Below, one piece after another: positions 1 to 8,849 of a stretch of DNA of 39,857 bases. Position 1 is the first letter of the stretch, and every line of letters starts with the position of its first letter. Location of the stretch: positions 1-39,857 of the forward strand of contig PXCO01000363.1 of assembly GCA_003565295.1 (NCBI GenBank). Direction: 5' to 3'. The notes under the pieces are model-generated. The model saw only the letters and a list, made by a program, of their open reading frames with translations, searched no databases and was not told where the DNA came from. This stretch comes from Cyclobacteriaceae bacterium. Lineage in GTDB: Bacteria > Bacteroidota > Bacteroidia > Cytophagales > Cyclobacteriaceae. The position numbers were made by a program, and so were the translations under genes.

Positions 1-1
1 A

Positions 2-2950
2 CGTAAATTGGCTGAAGAAGCGTTGCGGGAAAGTGAAGCCAGGTTCAGGACCATTTTTGAGATTGCTTCTCTGGGAATTGCACAGGTGGACCCCTCTAAT
101 GGCAAAATAATTTTGGTTAATACCTATTATGAGTCCATTACCGGGTATAAGACTGATGAACTCCTGAAAATGACTTTTGGTGAACTTACGCACCCCGATG
201 ACAGAAAAAAAGATTGGGAAGTATTCAGCAAGGCAGCGCGTGGAGAAGGAGAGTATAGGAATCAAAAACGCTATGTAAAAAAAGACGGCACCATTGTTTG
301 GGTTCGTATTCACGTTGCGTTTATCCGGGACGAGAATGGCAATCCCATACGCACTGTGGCCATCTGTGAAGATATTACGAAGCGCATAGAAGCTGAGCAG
401 CAGCTGCAAAACCTAGCGGATAATCTACCTGGTGTCGTGTTTCAATACCTGTTGTTTCCGGATGGAACAGATGCCTTGCGGGCTGTTAGTAAGGGTTCCA
501 GGAACGTTTGGGGTTATAGTCCGGAAGAAGTCACCGAGAATATACAGCTAATCTGGAATCAGGCCAAAGCCGGTGGTGATTTTGAGGAGGTACAAAAGAG
601 CATAAGTGAGGCTATTAAGACAAAATCCAAATGGTCGGCTCGATACAAGAGTGTTTTACCTAATGGTGAAGTACAAATGCACCTTGGCAGAGGTACCCCA
701 AAATTTCTTGCAGATGGCACAATACTCTTTAACTCTGTAGTACTGGACATTACCAAGGAAGCCAAAAATGAAGAACTATTGGAACAGGCCACTGAAATGG
801 CCAAAATCGGCAGTTGGGAACTGGATATGATCAATCAGAATGGGGATGCCATGTATTGGTCACCCATGACCAGGGAGATATTGGAAGTGGATGAGTCATA
901 CGACCCCTCCCTTACAGGGGGCTTTGAATTTTATACAGAAGAAAGCAAGCAGCGCATTCAGAAAGCGGTGGATGTATTGATTCAGGAAGGAAAGGAATTC
1001 GATGAAGAACTCCTCATCAGTACTGCTACTGGAGAAGAAAAATGGGTAAGATGCATAGGAAAAAGTGAACGTGTTCAAGACAAGTGCATCAAAATTTATG
1101 GGAGTTTTCAGGATATTGATGCCTCGAAATCGCTTGAAATTCAGGTCCGGGAGATTTTAGGAAGTATATCTGATGCCTTTTATGCCCTGAACAGTAATTG
1201 GGAGTTTACCTATTTTAACAAGGAGGCTGAGAAGTTACTTAACCGCCCTGCATCCGAAGTTATCGGGAGAAGCATATGGGAGATTTTCCCTTCAGTTTTG
1301 GGAACTCCTTTGGAAGAAATTTATTATCGGGTTGCCAAAAATGGAAAACCTGAATCTTTTGAGTATTTGAGACCAGGTGATGGGAAATGGTATGAAGTGA
1401 ATGCCTACCCCTTTAATGGTGGAGTATCTGCCTACTTTAAGAATATTGATGAACGAAAAAGGGGAGCAGAAAATCTTGAAAAGGCCTATCAGGAAAAAAA
1501 CAACATCCTTGAAAGAATTGGCGATGCATTTTTTGCTTTAGATAAAGACTGGAAAGTTACGTATTGGAACAAGCGGGCAGAGGAAATCATTGGCATTCCA
1601 AGGGAAGACCTGATGGGATATAATTTATGGGAAAAATTTCCTTTGGCTAAGGAATTGGAATTTTTCAGACAATATGAAAAAGCATTTAAAGAACAGGCTC
1701 CCGTTCATTTTGAAGAATATTTCCCCCCGTTCAATCAATGGTATGAAGCCAATGGTTATCCCTCACCGGAAGGGATCAGTGTGTTTTTTAGAGATATCAC
1801 CGATAAAAAATTAGCAAATCAAAAAGTTCTAGAAGCCAACGAACGCTTCGAAAAAGTAACCGAAGCGACCAATGATGCCATCTGGGATTACGATGTACTG
1901 AACAATCACCTTTTTTGGGGAAAAGGCTTTTATACATTGTTTGGATATCATACGGATGAAATAAAACCATCGCTCGATTTATTGGTGTCACTCATTCATG
2001 TGGATGACAGGGAACGAATTATCAATAAAATGAATCGATACATGGCAAACCCAAAACTAAAAACCTGGTTTGAAGAATACCGTTTCCTGACTGCCGACGG
2101 TTCCTTTGCCTATGTAATTGATCGTGCCATATTTTTACGAAACGGTGAAGGAAAAGTAGTACGTGTAATAGGTGCCATGAATGACATTTCCGAGCGAAAA
2201 GATTTTGAGCAGCAACTGATAGCACTCAATAAATCTTTAAAACACCACGCCCACGAACTCGAACTCACCAATGAACAACTTGAGCAGTTTGCCTTTATCG
2301 CTTCCCATGATTTACAAGAGCCGCTGAGGATGATCTCTAGTTTTCTGGATCTACTGAAAAGGAAATATGGTAATCAGTTAGACGAGAAAGCCCTTCAGTA
2401 TATTCATTTTGCTACAGACGGTGCCAAGCGTATGAAACAAATTATTCTTGACCTTTTAGAATATTCAAGGGCTGGAAGATTTGCTGAGGCTAAAGAAAAA
2501 GTGGATATAAACCAATTATTGGCAGAATATGAATCATTGAGAAGAAAAGTGATTACTGAAAAATCGGTCAAAATAAACAGAGGCCAACTTCCAGTGGTAA
2601 CCGCTTACAAAGCCCCTCTTATCCAAACCCTGCATTGTCTGTTTGATAATGCCATAAAATATTCCAAAGAAGGCCGATCTCCCCGTATTGACATATCCGC
2701 AGAAGCATTAAATGATTCCTGGAAAATATGTGTAAGGGATAATGGAATAGGCATAGACCCCAAATTCCATGAAAAGATTTTTGTTATTTTCCAGCGTCTG
2801 CACGATAGGGATCAATATGAAGGAACAGGCATTGGGCTGGCCATTGCCAAAAAACATGTGGAATCCTGGGGAGGACAAATCTGGTTGGAATCCACTCCCG
2901 GTAAGGGTACTATGTTTTATTTTACCCTCCCAAGAAATAAAGATAATTAA
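2..2950 (+). CDS. Multi-PAS sensor histidine kinase (5' end outside window)
   Basis: Probable cytoplasmic signal-sensing kinase that autophosphorylates and passes phosphate to an unseen response regulator. The reading frame is open to the window edge (first codons R-K-L-A-E-E), so the TTG at position 8 is not a convincing start and the N-terminus is missing. Counting from that TTG, about six PAS/PAC modules follow one another: roughly 1-130, 130-255, 265-380, 385-490, 495-605 and 612-735. A short coiled linker precedes the HisKA domain, with the phospho-acceptor His near residue 767 in SHDLQEP. The HATPase domain has an N box (NAIKY, about 881), G1 (DNGIGI, about 911) and G2 (GTGIGLAIA, about 939). 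No transmembrane segment or receiver domain is visible in this part. The fourth and fifth PAS modules look like recent duplicates. The SHDLQEPLR sequence is typical of phytochrome-like kinases. Signal and partner cannot be inferred. Confidence 0.95.
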   Translation, partial: RKLAEEALRESEARFRTIFEIASLGIAQVDPSNGKIILVNTYYESITGYKTDELLKMTFGELTHPDDRKKDWEVFSKAARGEGEYRNQKRYVKKDGTIVWVRIHVAFIRDENGNPIRTVAICEDITKRIEAEQQLQNLADNLPGVVFQYLLFPDGTDALRAVSKGSRNVWGYSPEEVTENIQLIWNQAKAGGDFEEVQKSISEAIKTKSKWSARYKSVLPNGEVQMHLGRGTPKFLADGTILFNSVVLDITKEAKNEELLEQATEMAKIGSWELDMINQNGDAMYWSPMTREILEVDESYDPSLTGGFEFYTEESKQRIQKAVDVLIQEGKEFDEELLISTATGEEKWVRCIGKSERVQDKCIKIYGSFQDIDASKSLEIQVREILGSISDAFYALNSNWEFTYFNKEAEKLLNRPASEVIGRSIWEIFPSVLGTPLEEIYYRVAKNGKPESFEYLRPGDGKWYEVNAYPFNGGVSAYFKNIDERKRGAENLEKAYQEKNNILERIGDAFFALDKDWKVTYWNKRAEEIIGIPREDLMGYNLWEKFPLAKELEFFRQYEKAFKEQAPVHFEEYFPPFNQWYEANGYPSPEGISVFFRDITDKKLANQKVLEANERFEKVTEATNDAIWDYDVLNNHLFWGKGFYTLFGYHTDEIKPSLDLLVSLIHVDDRERIINKMNRYMANPKLKTWFEEYRFLTADGSFAYVIDRAIFLRNGEGKVVRVIGAMNDISERKDFEQQLIALNKSLKHHAHELELTNEQLEQFAFIASHDLQEPLRMISSFLDLLKRKYGNQLDEKALQYIHFATDGAKRMKQIILDLLEYSRAGRFAEAKEKVDINQLLAEYESLRRKVITEKSVKINRGQLPVVTAYKAPLIQTLHCLFDNAIKYSKEGRSPRIDISAEALNDSWKICVRDNGIGIDPKFHEKIFVIFQRLHDRDQYEGTGIGLAIAKKHVESWGGQIWLESTPGKGTMFYFTLPRNKDN

Positions 2951-3009
2951 AAACGTTTCAATTCCTTAAATACCTCGGAATTTGCATGATCATTGTGAGG
3001 ATTAGGTAT

Positions 3010-3025
3010 TCCTATGCGCATAGGA
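3010..3025. promoter_or_regulatory. Perfect 16-bp palindrome between kinase and permease genes
   Basis: TCCTATGCGCATAGGA is a perfect dyad in the 102-bp gap between the kinase stop and the permease start. It could be an operator for the downstream permease, or a short kinase terminator (6-bp stem, GCGC loop, followed by TTTAATTT). The sequence alone does not decide between them. Confidence 0.45.
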
Positions 3026-3052
3026 TTTAATTTGAGGGGTTAATAGCAGTTT

Positions 3053-4156
3053 ATGAAGAGCCAATCAGGATATGGAGTTTTGGAGAAAATTACTTTTTTT
3101 CTCCTCTTTATAGTATTATTAATTTTTGGGCTAATCGCCGCAAAGCCATTTATTGTTCCCTTATTTTTGGGAGTACTCCTGTCTTACCTGCTTTATCCCA
3201 TTGGTAGGTTTCTGGAAAACCATAAGGTTCCCCGGATAGTTGCCAATGTCATTGCCATTCTGATTGCTGCCGGGGTCATCGTTGTGGCTGTTGGTTTTTT
3301 ATCCAACCAATTTGAGGTGTTTATGAAAGACCTTCCCGATATACAAGAACAGGCAGGTGAAAACATGGAAAGCCTTAGGGATCAGTTAGCTTCAACCATT
3401 GGGATATCCACGGAACGGTTTGCAAATTGGGAAAAGGATGTTACGGAAAATTTGTTTAAGGCTTCTGAGCAAATCAAGCCGGTATTCTCGGCCACTACTA
3501 GTACGATTGTGAATATAGGGTTGATGCCTGTTTTTATTTTTTGCTTTTTGTTTTATAGAAACAAATTTCATGATTTCATAATCATGTTAGTGCCTGATGT
3601 AAACAAAGAAAAGGCTGAAGAAATTTTAGCGCAAATTAACCTGGTCACTCGAAAATACATGACCGGTGTTGTCATTGTCGTAACCATCCTTTCCATTGTT
3701 CATTCCATCACCTTTACGATTATCGGGCTGGATTACCCGGTCTTTTTTGGGGTTACAGCGGCCTTTTTTAATTTTATCCCCTATTTTGGAACCCTTATTG
3801 GAGCTATCTTGCCTTTGTCATACGCTTTTTTGGCCATGGAGGGTTCAAACTATGTAGTGGCAGTATTGATTTATTTTATTGTAATCCAATTTTTGGAAAA
3901 CAACATCCTTACCCCAAATATCACTGGGGGTTATGTGAACCTGAATCCCTTTATCACCATCATAAGCCTCATTTTCGGGAGCTTGATTTGGGGAGTGGCG
4001 GGGATGCTTTTGATCATCCCCATTATTGCCATGATTAAAATCACTTGTGAAAACATACCCTCACTGATGCCTGTGGGCTTCTTATTAAGTGACCGGGGAA
4101 CAAAAAAACATTCTTTCAACTGGAAAAAAATAAAAAAGATATTTTCCAAGGGGTAG
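3053..4156 (+). CDS. AI-2E family transporter (PerM/UPF0118)
   Basis: Integral inner-membrane protein of the AI-2E exporter/PerM family. Members are variously linked to autoinducer-2 export, permease activity or Na+(Li+)/H+ antiport, so the substrate here is unknown. The 367-residue length is normal. Two hydrophobic segments lie at the N-terminus (about 12-55) and a third at about 60-85. A soluble, mostly helical insertion follows (about 90-150), then several C-terminal membrane segments. The family-typical part near FFNFIPYFGTLIGAILPL and the FLENNILTPNITGGYVNLNP stretch are both visible. The C-terminus is short and lysine-rich. It starts at ATG 102 bp after the kinase gene and may be transcribed separately. 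The next gene follows after 23 bp. Confidence 0.9.
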   Translation: MKSQSGYGVLEKITFFLLFIVLLIFGLIAAKPFIVPLFLGVLLSYLLYPIGRFLENHKVPRIVANVIAILIAAGVIVVAVGFLSNQFEVFMKDLPDIQEQAGENMESLRDQLASTIGISTERFANWEKDVTENLFKASEQIKPVFSATTSTIVNIGLMPVFIFCFLFYRNKFHDFIIMLVPDVNKEKAEEILAQINLVTRKYMTGVVIVVTILSIVHSITFTIIGLDYPVFFGVTAAFFNFIPYFGTLIGAILPLSYAFLAMEGSNYVVAVLIYFIVIQFLENNILTPNITGGYVNLNPFITIISLIFGSLIWGVAGMLLIIPIIAMIKITCENIPSLMPVGFLLSDRGTKKHSFNWKKIKKIFSKG

Positions 4157-4179
4157 GATCCCATTAAATTTAAGGTTCA

Positions 4180-5067
4180 ATGAAAAAAGAAAATGAAACC
4201 CCGACAACTGAAAATAAGGTGTGCGTCATCACAGGGGCTAATTCCGGAATAGGTTTTGAAACGGCAAAATCACTTTGTGGAAAGGGGGTCACAACAGTTT
4301 TGGTTTGTCGTTCCCGGGAAAAAGCTGAAAAAGCCATAACTAAAATCAAAAAGAGCATTCCTGATGCCAAAGCTGACTTTGCCATTGCTGACCTTTCTTC
4401 CCAAAAGCAAATCAGGGAAATGTCCTCTAAACTTCTGAAGCGTTACCCAATAATAGATGTGCTGATCAACAATGCAGGCAGTTGGTACTCTGACTTTGAT
4501 CTTACAGAAGACCGGATAGAGCGGCAGTGGGCCATCAACCATCTTTCCTATTTCCTACTGGCCCATTTACTGCTTCCTGCGATACAAAACTCAGATGACC
4601 CCAGAATTATTAATGTAAGTTCTGATAGTCACTTTCAGGGGAAAATTCATTTCAAAGATGTCCTTCTCCGCAAAAACTACCATGGGCTTCGTGCCTATGC
4701 ACAATCCAAGTTGGCAAATGTAATGTTTACTTTGGAATTTGACCGGAGAAAACCAGCTGGATTTGAACATATAACCATCAATGCCGTTCAGCCAGGATTG
4801 GTCAAAACTGATATAGGGTTAAAACATACCATCTCCTTTCACGGTCTGATGTGGAAAATTCGCCGTTTGTTGGGCGTTTCCCCGGAAAAAGGTGCGGAAA
4901 CTTCAGTTTACCTTGCAACCTCTGAAGAAATAAAGGGCGTATCCGGGAAATATTGGGATAAATGCAAACCCAAGCCTCCTTCAAAAAAGGGCACAGACAA
5001 AGAAGATGCCCAAAAACTGTGGCTACTCAGTCTGGAAATGTGTGCTATCCGCAACTATTTTCCCTGA
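4180..5067 (+). CDS. Short-chain dehydrogenase/reductase (retinol-dehydrogenase-like)
   Basis: Classical SDR with a Rossmann fold that uses NAD(P)H for an alcohol/carbonyl reaction; the substrate is unknown. The nucleotide-binding TGANSGIG motif is at residues 18-25, NNAG at 97-100, the catalytic Ser within the VSSDS stretch (about 147-150), and the YxxxK pair at Tyr173/Lys177. At 295 residues it is slightly longer than the classical core. The overall pattern (QPGLVKTDIGLK after the active site, and a C-terminal part with KGAETSVYLATS) matches the retinol dehydrogenase/WW-domain-oxidoreductase-like subgroup. It lies 23 bp after the AI-2E-type transporter on the same strand and may be co-transcribed with it. 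Its stop is only 6 bp from the stop of the convergent SDR gene, with no visible terminator between. Confidence 0.92.
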   Translation: MKKENETPTTENKVCVITGANSGIGFETAKSLCGKGVTTVLVCRSREKAEKAITKIKKSIPDAKADFAIADLSSQKQIREMSSKLLKRYPIIDVLINNAGSWYSDFDLTEDRIERQWAINHLSYFLLAHLLLPAIQNSDDPRIINVSSDSHFQGKIHFKDVLLRKNYHGLRAYAQSKLANVMFTLEFDRRKPAGFEHITINAVQPGLVKTDIGLKHTISFHGLMWKIRRLLGVSPEKGAETSVYLATSEEIKGVSGKYWDKCKPKPPSKKGTDKEDAQKLWLLSLEMCAIRNYFP

Positions 5068-5073
5068 TTCACT

Positions 5074-5874
5074 TCAGCTATCCATGTCCCTGTACGTTCG
5101 GAAGAGTTTTTCCAGCAACTTCATCTTTAGGTTAGTCGGCAATACTTTCATGAACTTGGTAAGGGCCCAGTTAATTTTACCTGGAACCACCATCCCCTGC
5201 CCCCTTATTAACTTGGAGATGCCTATTTTGGCAACTTCCTCCGGCATCAACATGATCATTTTGGCCCTACTTCCCATTGAATTGATCCTCTTAAGTCCAT
5301 CGGCATTTGTCAAAACAGGTCCCGGGCAAAGCACTGATACCATTACATTACTCGAGACTAGTTCCTCCCGCAAAGCAAGGGAAAAAGCATATACAAAATT
5401 TTTGGTTCCGGTATACACACTTTTATAAGGCAGTGGAAAATTTGCCTCCATACTGCTCATATTCAAAATATATGCTGGGGTGTTTTCCTTCAACATAGGC
5501 AGGAAACTTTGGGTAAGCAAGGTTAGCGCCCGAATGTTCAGATGCAACATATCCAAGTACAGCTGCTGGGGTAAATGTTCAAACCTTCCCGCCCTTCCCA
5601 CACCGGCATTATTGATGAGCATGTTCACCATTATTTCCTGAGAGACACAATAATCATATAGCCCACGAACAGCACCTACATCTCTAAGATCCAAGGTCAA
5701 TATGATGATGTCTACCTTAAACCGCAGGTGGATTTGGTTTTTGGTTTCCTCCAGCCCATCATCGGGCAAGGCTACAAGCAGGAGATGCATGCCCCTAGAG
5801 GCGCACTCAAATGCAAATGCTCTTCCAATTCCCCTACTGGCACCGGTTATTAACGTAAATTTTTTGACCTCCAT
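5074..5874 (-). CDS. Short-chain dehydrogenase/reductase
   Basis: A second SDR, convergent with the previous one and not a close duplicate of it. TGASRGIG lies at residues 10-17, NNAG at 88-91, the catalytic Ser in NMSSME (about 140), and YTGTK provides Tyr154/Lys158. At 266 residues it is a normal classical SDR. Sequence around the active site (SVYTGTKNFVYAFS, then VLCPGPVLTNA) resembles the DltE/YqjQ-like or 17-beta-hydroxysteroid-dehydrogenase-like SDRs annotated in many Bacteroidota. The substrate is not predictable. The C-terminal segment is basic and amphipathic (about 225-260), which could allow membrane association. No operon partner is evident: the upstream gap of 112 bp separates it from the TonB-dependent receptor on the same strand. 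Confidence 0.92.
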   Translation of the reverse strand: MEVKKFTLITGASRGIGRAFAFECASRGMHLLLVALPDDGLEETKNQIHLRFKVDIIILTLDLRDVGAVRGLYDYCVSQEIMVNMLINNAGVGRAGRFEHLPQQLYLDMLHLNIRALTLLTQSFLPMLKENTPAYILNMSSMEANFPLPYKSVYTGTKNFVYAFSLALREELVSSNVMVSVLCPGPVLTNADGLKRINSMGSRAKMIMLMPEEVAKIGISKLIRGQGMVVPGKINWALTKFMKVLPTNLKMKLLEKLFRTYRDMDS

Positions 5875-5986
5875 ATTTATGCCTTAAAATAGTGATTTAT
5901 TGAGAGATATTAAAGAATTGGGGGGATTTTGAAAATAGGTGTATTTCTTTAAAATGGGCAATAATATGAACAGACCAACCTAACTC

Positions 5987-8410
5987 CTAAAACGGATCAT
6001 CCGAATACCTGACCGATGGTTTGTCCTCTTTTGACTTGAACCCTCCAAACCTGTAGGTAAAGGACAAGGTACCGATCCTGGTCTCCCGGTTAAAAAAGCG
6101 CATCTGTGAAAACTCTATATCATCCGTCCGTATGCGGAACACCCTGGTATTGAAAATGTCACTCACATTAAGGCTGACAGTGGCCCTGTTGTTGAGCACC
6201 TCTTTTCTTATGCCAAGATTAACGCCATAAATGGGATCTATCTCCCCCTGGGGCAACACTATGGGCCCCCGGTAATCGGCCATCAACTGCACATTGAAGA
6301 GGTCAGGTATTACCCAGTTGCTCAGCAAGGTGACCGTCCAAGTGAAATTGGAGTTGAAGAAATTCTCCCTCAAATTCTGTCCATCCACCTCGGAATAAAA
6401 GAAGTTGCCCGAAAGGGTAGCGTCAAAATTGGAACCGAGTTCAAATTGATTGATGAGTTCCAGCCCCAGGTCCCTTCTCACACTCACATTCTCCCAATAT
6501 TGGACAGCAGCATTGTTTTCCAGAAGGCTGATAATACGGGTCATGGCATCTGTGGTACGGCGATGATACACTGTTCCTGTAAAAAGCAAGTTTTCCCATC
6601 CCTTATTGTATCCCAATTCGTAAGAATCCGTGAATTCAGGTCGCAAAACAGGGTTTCCAAATCGGGTGTTTAGCAGATCCTGGGCGTTGTAAAAAGGCCC
6701 CAGTTGTGTCCATGTGGGCCTATTGATCCTGCGGCTATAATTTACCAAAAGTTCTTCTTGGTCCCCTAGCTCATAAGTGACGTATAGACTTGGAAACAGG
6801 TTAAAATAATTGTTGATATACGTGGAGTCCGAGTTATAATCGTAACCCGTGGTATTGGTCTGTTCAGCCCTCAGACCACCCTGAAAGGCCATCCTGCCAA
6901 ACTTATTTCTATAGATTGCATATCCGGCATATACCAGCTCCTCAAAATCGAACCGATTGGCAATGGTGTCGTTTTGCACATATTCTCCTGTTTCAAGGTT
7001 TAATTGGTCAAAGGTCTGGGCGGGCCTGAAGTAGGAAAGTGTAGTTTTCAGCCCTGCCTCAAGTTGCCCTCCTCCACTAAATGGTTTGGTATAATCCACC
7101 TGGGCTATAAATAGGTCTGACTCTAAAGGCCTGCCATAGATTTGATCCTGGCGTTTACCGGGTATTTCTTGCCTGTTGTTATCAAAATACAATTGGTCAA
7201 AAAACTCCACCCTACGCTGAAAATTATTGGCATAACTTACAGAACCATAAAGCTTTTGCCCCAAGGTATCTATGTCATAATCCAATGTAGTACCCACCTC
7301 AATGTTTCTTGAAAATTGATCCTCAGTTAAGGTACGAACGAAAAGGCTGTCCAAATTTCTGCCCATATCCTGGTGGCGCTGGTTATATATCCTTCTCCTG
7401 TCTCTCAGAGAATAATTAAATTGGCCATAGGTGCCCCAGGTGATTTTTTCGTTTATATGATAATCGAATCCAGCCCTGGCCAGATGTCCTTGGTTCCAAT
7501 TGCGGGTGTTGAAATCCTGATCCAAAAAAGGAGACACATTGGGATCTAGCGATCGCCTTAGACTTTCACTTTCTTCCCATAAATCCCTATATTGATAATT
7601 GTAGGATGCAAAATAATTGACTTTCTCCCCACCGTAATTCATGTTAAACCCGGCCTGGTATTTGTCCCGGGTACCCGCTGACAGATTTACCTGACCATTC
7701 AAGCCTATCTTTTGATCTTTTTTAAGGATGATGTTAATGATCCCCCCTACTCCCTGGGCATCATAACGGGAAGAGGGGTTGGTGATCAGTTCCACACTCT
7801 TTATGCTATTGGCAGGAAATTGCGCCAGGATATTTTCTGTTTCCTCACTGCTCAGGTTGGTAGGCCTGCCATTGATATAGATCAATACGTTTCCACTTCC
7901 CCGCATGGAAATTCCCCCATCCTCGTCCATTTGGATGGAGGGAAGCGTATTCAGCAGTTCTGAGGCTGTGGCACCTTCTGCCAAAATGCTATTTTCCACA
8001 TTATAGGTTCTTTTGTCGATATCACTTTCAAACATGGAGGTCACCCCTGTCACGGTGACTTCATCCAGGGTTTGTTCACCGGATGTCAATGTAAGGTTAC
8101 CCAAATTTTTATCTCCTCCTTCCAAATTAATCTCTTCGAATTTCAAAGCATACCCTATATACCCTACCCTTAACAGAAATTGCCCGTTTTTGGAAGAAAA
8201 AGAAAACCTACCCTCAAAATCTGCAGTGGCGCCGGCTACTATGGAAGAATCTCCCGGATCCATGACAGCAACATTTGCAAATTCCAGGGCTTTTCCCGTC
8301 TCAGCATCCCTTACCCTTCCCGATACCGTAGTTTCTTGCGCCAAAGATACCATTGGTAAACAGTACACAATTAAAATTAGTGAAAATAGAATTTTATTTT
8401 CCTGAAACAT
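5987..8410 (-). CDS. TonB-dependent outer-membrane receptor (OMP_b-brl_3 type)
   Basis: Outer-membrane protein of 807 residues. A signal peptide is present at about 1-24 (hydrophobic run ending SLAQ). A carboxypeptidase-regulatory-like beta-sandwich follows (about 27-112, starting TTVSGRVRDAETGK), then a plug domain (about 118-228, including SGNVLIYINGRP and the GGIINIILKK end). The large C-terminal beta-barrel ends in a terminal Phe (DDPF). This layout matches the outer-membrane beta-barrel family protein group of Bacteroidota rather than SusC/RagA, and there is no SusD partner next to it. Such proteins import or export ligands with TonB energy; the ligand is unknown and no metal-uptake or polysaccharide genes lie nearby. 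Start is ATG at 8410 with a 439-bp intergenic region upstream, so it likely has its own promoter. Confidence 0.93.
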   Translation of the reverse strand: MFQENKILFSLILIVYCLPMVSLAQETTVSGRVRDAETGKALEFANVAVMDPGDSSIVAGATADFEGRFSFSSKNGQFLLRVGYIGYALKFEEINLEGGDKNLGNLTLTSGEQTLDEVTVTGVTSMFESDIDKRTYNVENSILAEGATASELLNTLPSIQMDEDGGISMRGSGNVLIYINGRPTNLSSEETENILAQFPANSIKSVELITNPSSRYDAQGVGGIINIILKKDQKIGLNGQVNLSAGTRDKYQAGFNMNYGGEKVNYFASYNYQYRDLWEESESLRRSLDPNVSPFLDQDFNTRNWNQGHLARAGFDYHINEKITWGTYGQFNYSLRDRRRIYNQRHQDMGRNLDSLFVRTLTEDQFSRNIEVGTTLDYDIDTLGQKLYGSVSYANNFQRRVEFFDQLYFDNNRQEIPGKRQDQIYGRPLESDLFIAQVDYTKPFSGGGQLEAGLKTTLSYFRPAQTFDQLNLETGEYVQNDTIANRFDFEELVYAGYAIYRNKFGRMAFQGGLRAEQTNTTGYDYNSDSTYINNYFNLFPSLYVTYELGDQEELLVNYSRRINRPTWTQLGPFYNAQDLLNTRFGNPVLRPEFTDSYELGYNKGWENLLFTGTVYHRRTTDAMTRIISLLENNAAVQYWENVSVRRDLGLELINQFELGSNFDATLSGNFFYSEVDGQNLRENFFNSNFTWTVTLLSNWVIPDLFNVQLMADYRGPIVLPQGEIDPIYGVNLGIRKEVLNNRATVSLNVSDIFNTRVFRIRTDDIEFSQMRFFNRETRIGTLSFTYRFGGFKSKEDKPSVRYSDDPF

Positions 8411-8849
8411 AAATTCAAAGTGTTAATTAAGTGTTAAGGAACATATATAAAGTTAAACCCAAATTTTGTTCTAAAAAAATCAATAATGGATTAATGGCAA
8501 ACTTTTAGTTTATTTGCCTTATTTCTGGTTTTTTTGGTGACAGATCATCCATTATTTTTCCCCCTCCAATAAAACCTTCATGAACCCGAAGTAAGGCTTG
8601 AAAAATCACTTTAAAGCATTGACCCAGAATGATTTGATTTAATTGAAATAAAATTTTAATTCTTGACATATTCATTAATTTTACGAAATTATATTTTATT
8701 AAAAAAAATATTTCTACCTTTGCACCTGCTTTACCGTCAAGCCAATAAGGAACTCAAAATTTCTAATTCCCTCTTAATTTTTTCGATTGCATGGGACAAA
8801 AGGGGATAATCCATAGATTTTCGATTCTTAATGCCAGAATAATAATATA
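8411..8849. other. Divergent intergenic region, TonB receptor / SulP
   Basis: AT-rich 439-bp region between two divergently transcribed genes. I see no open reading frame of note, no clear riboswitch fold and no large repeat. A good Bacteroidota -7 element for the SulP gene lies in it and is listed separately. I could not identify a convincing promoter for the receptor gene. Confidence 0.6.
8715..8722 (+). promoter_or_regulatory. Putative -7 element of the SulP gene
   Basis: TACCTTTG matches the Bacteroidota housekeeping -7 consensus TAnnTTTG exactly. No clear TTG at -33 is visible at the expected spacing. It would give a leader of about 120-130 nt before the ATG at 8850. Confidence 0.5.

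Noticed and set aside
2769-2969. 66-codon plus-strand frame at the end of the histidine kinase gene
   Set aside because: Out-of-frame overlap with the HATPase domain; no independent support.
8013-8405. 130-codon plus-strand frame inside the TonB-dependent receptor gene
   Set aside because: Opposite-strand shadow of a clear coding region; the receptor frame has a signal peptide and full domain structure.
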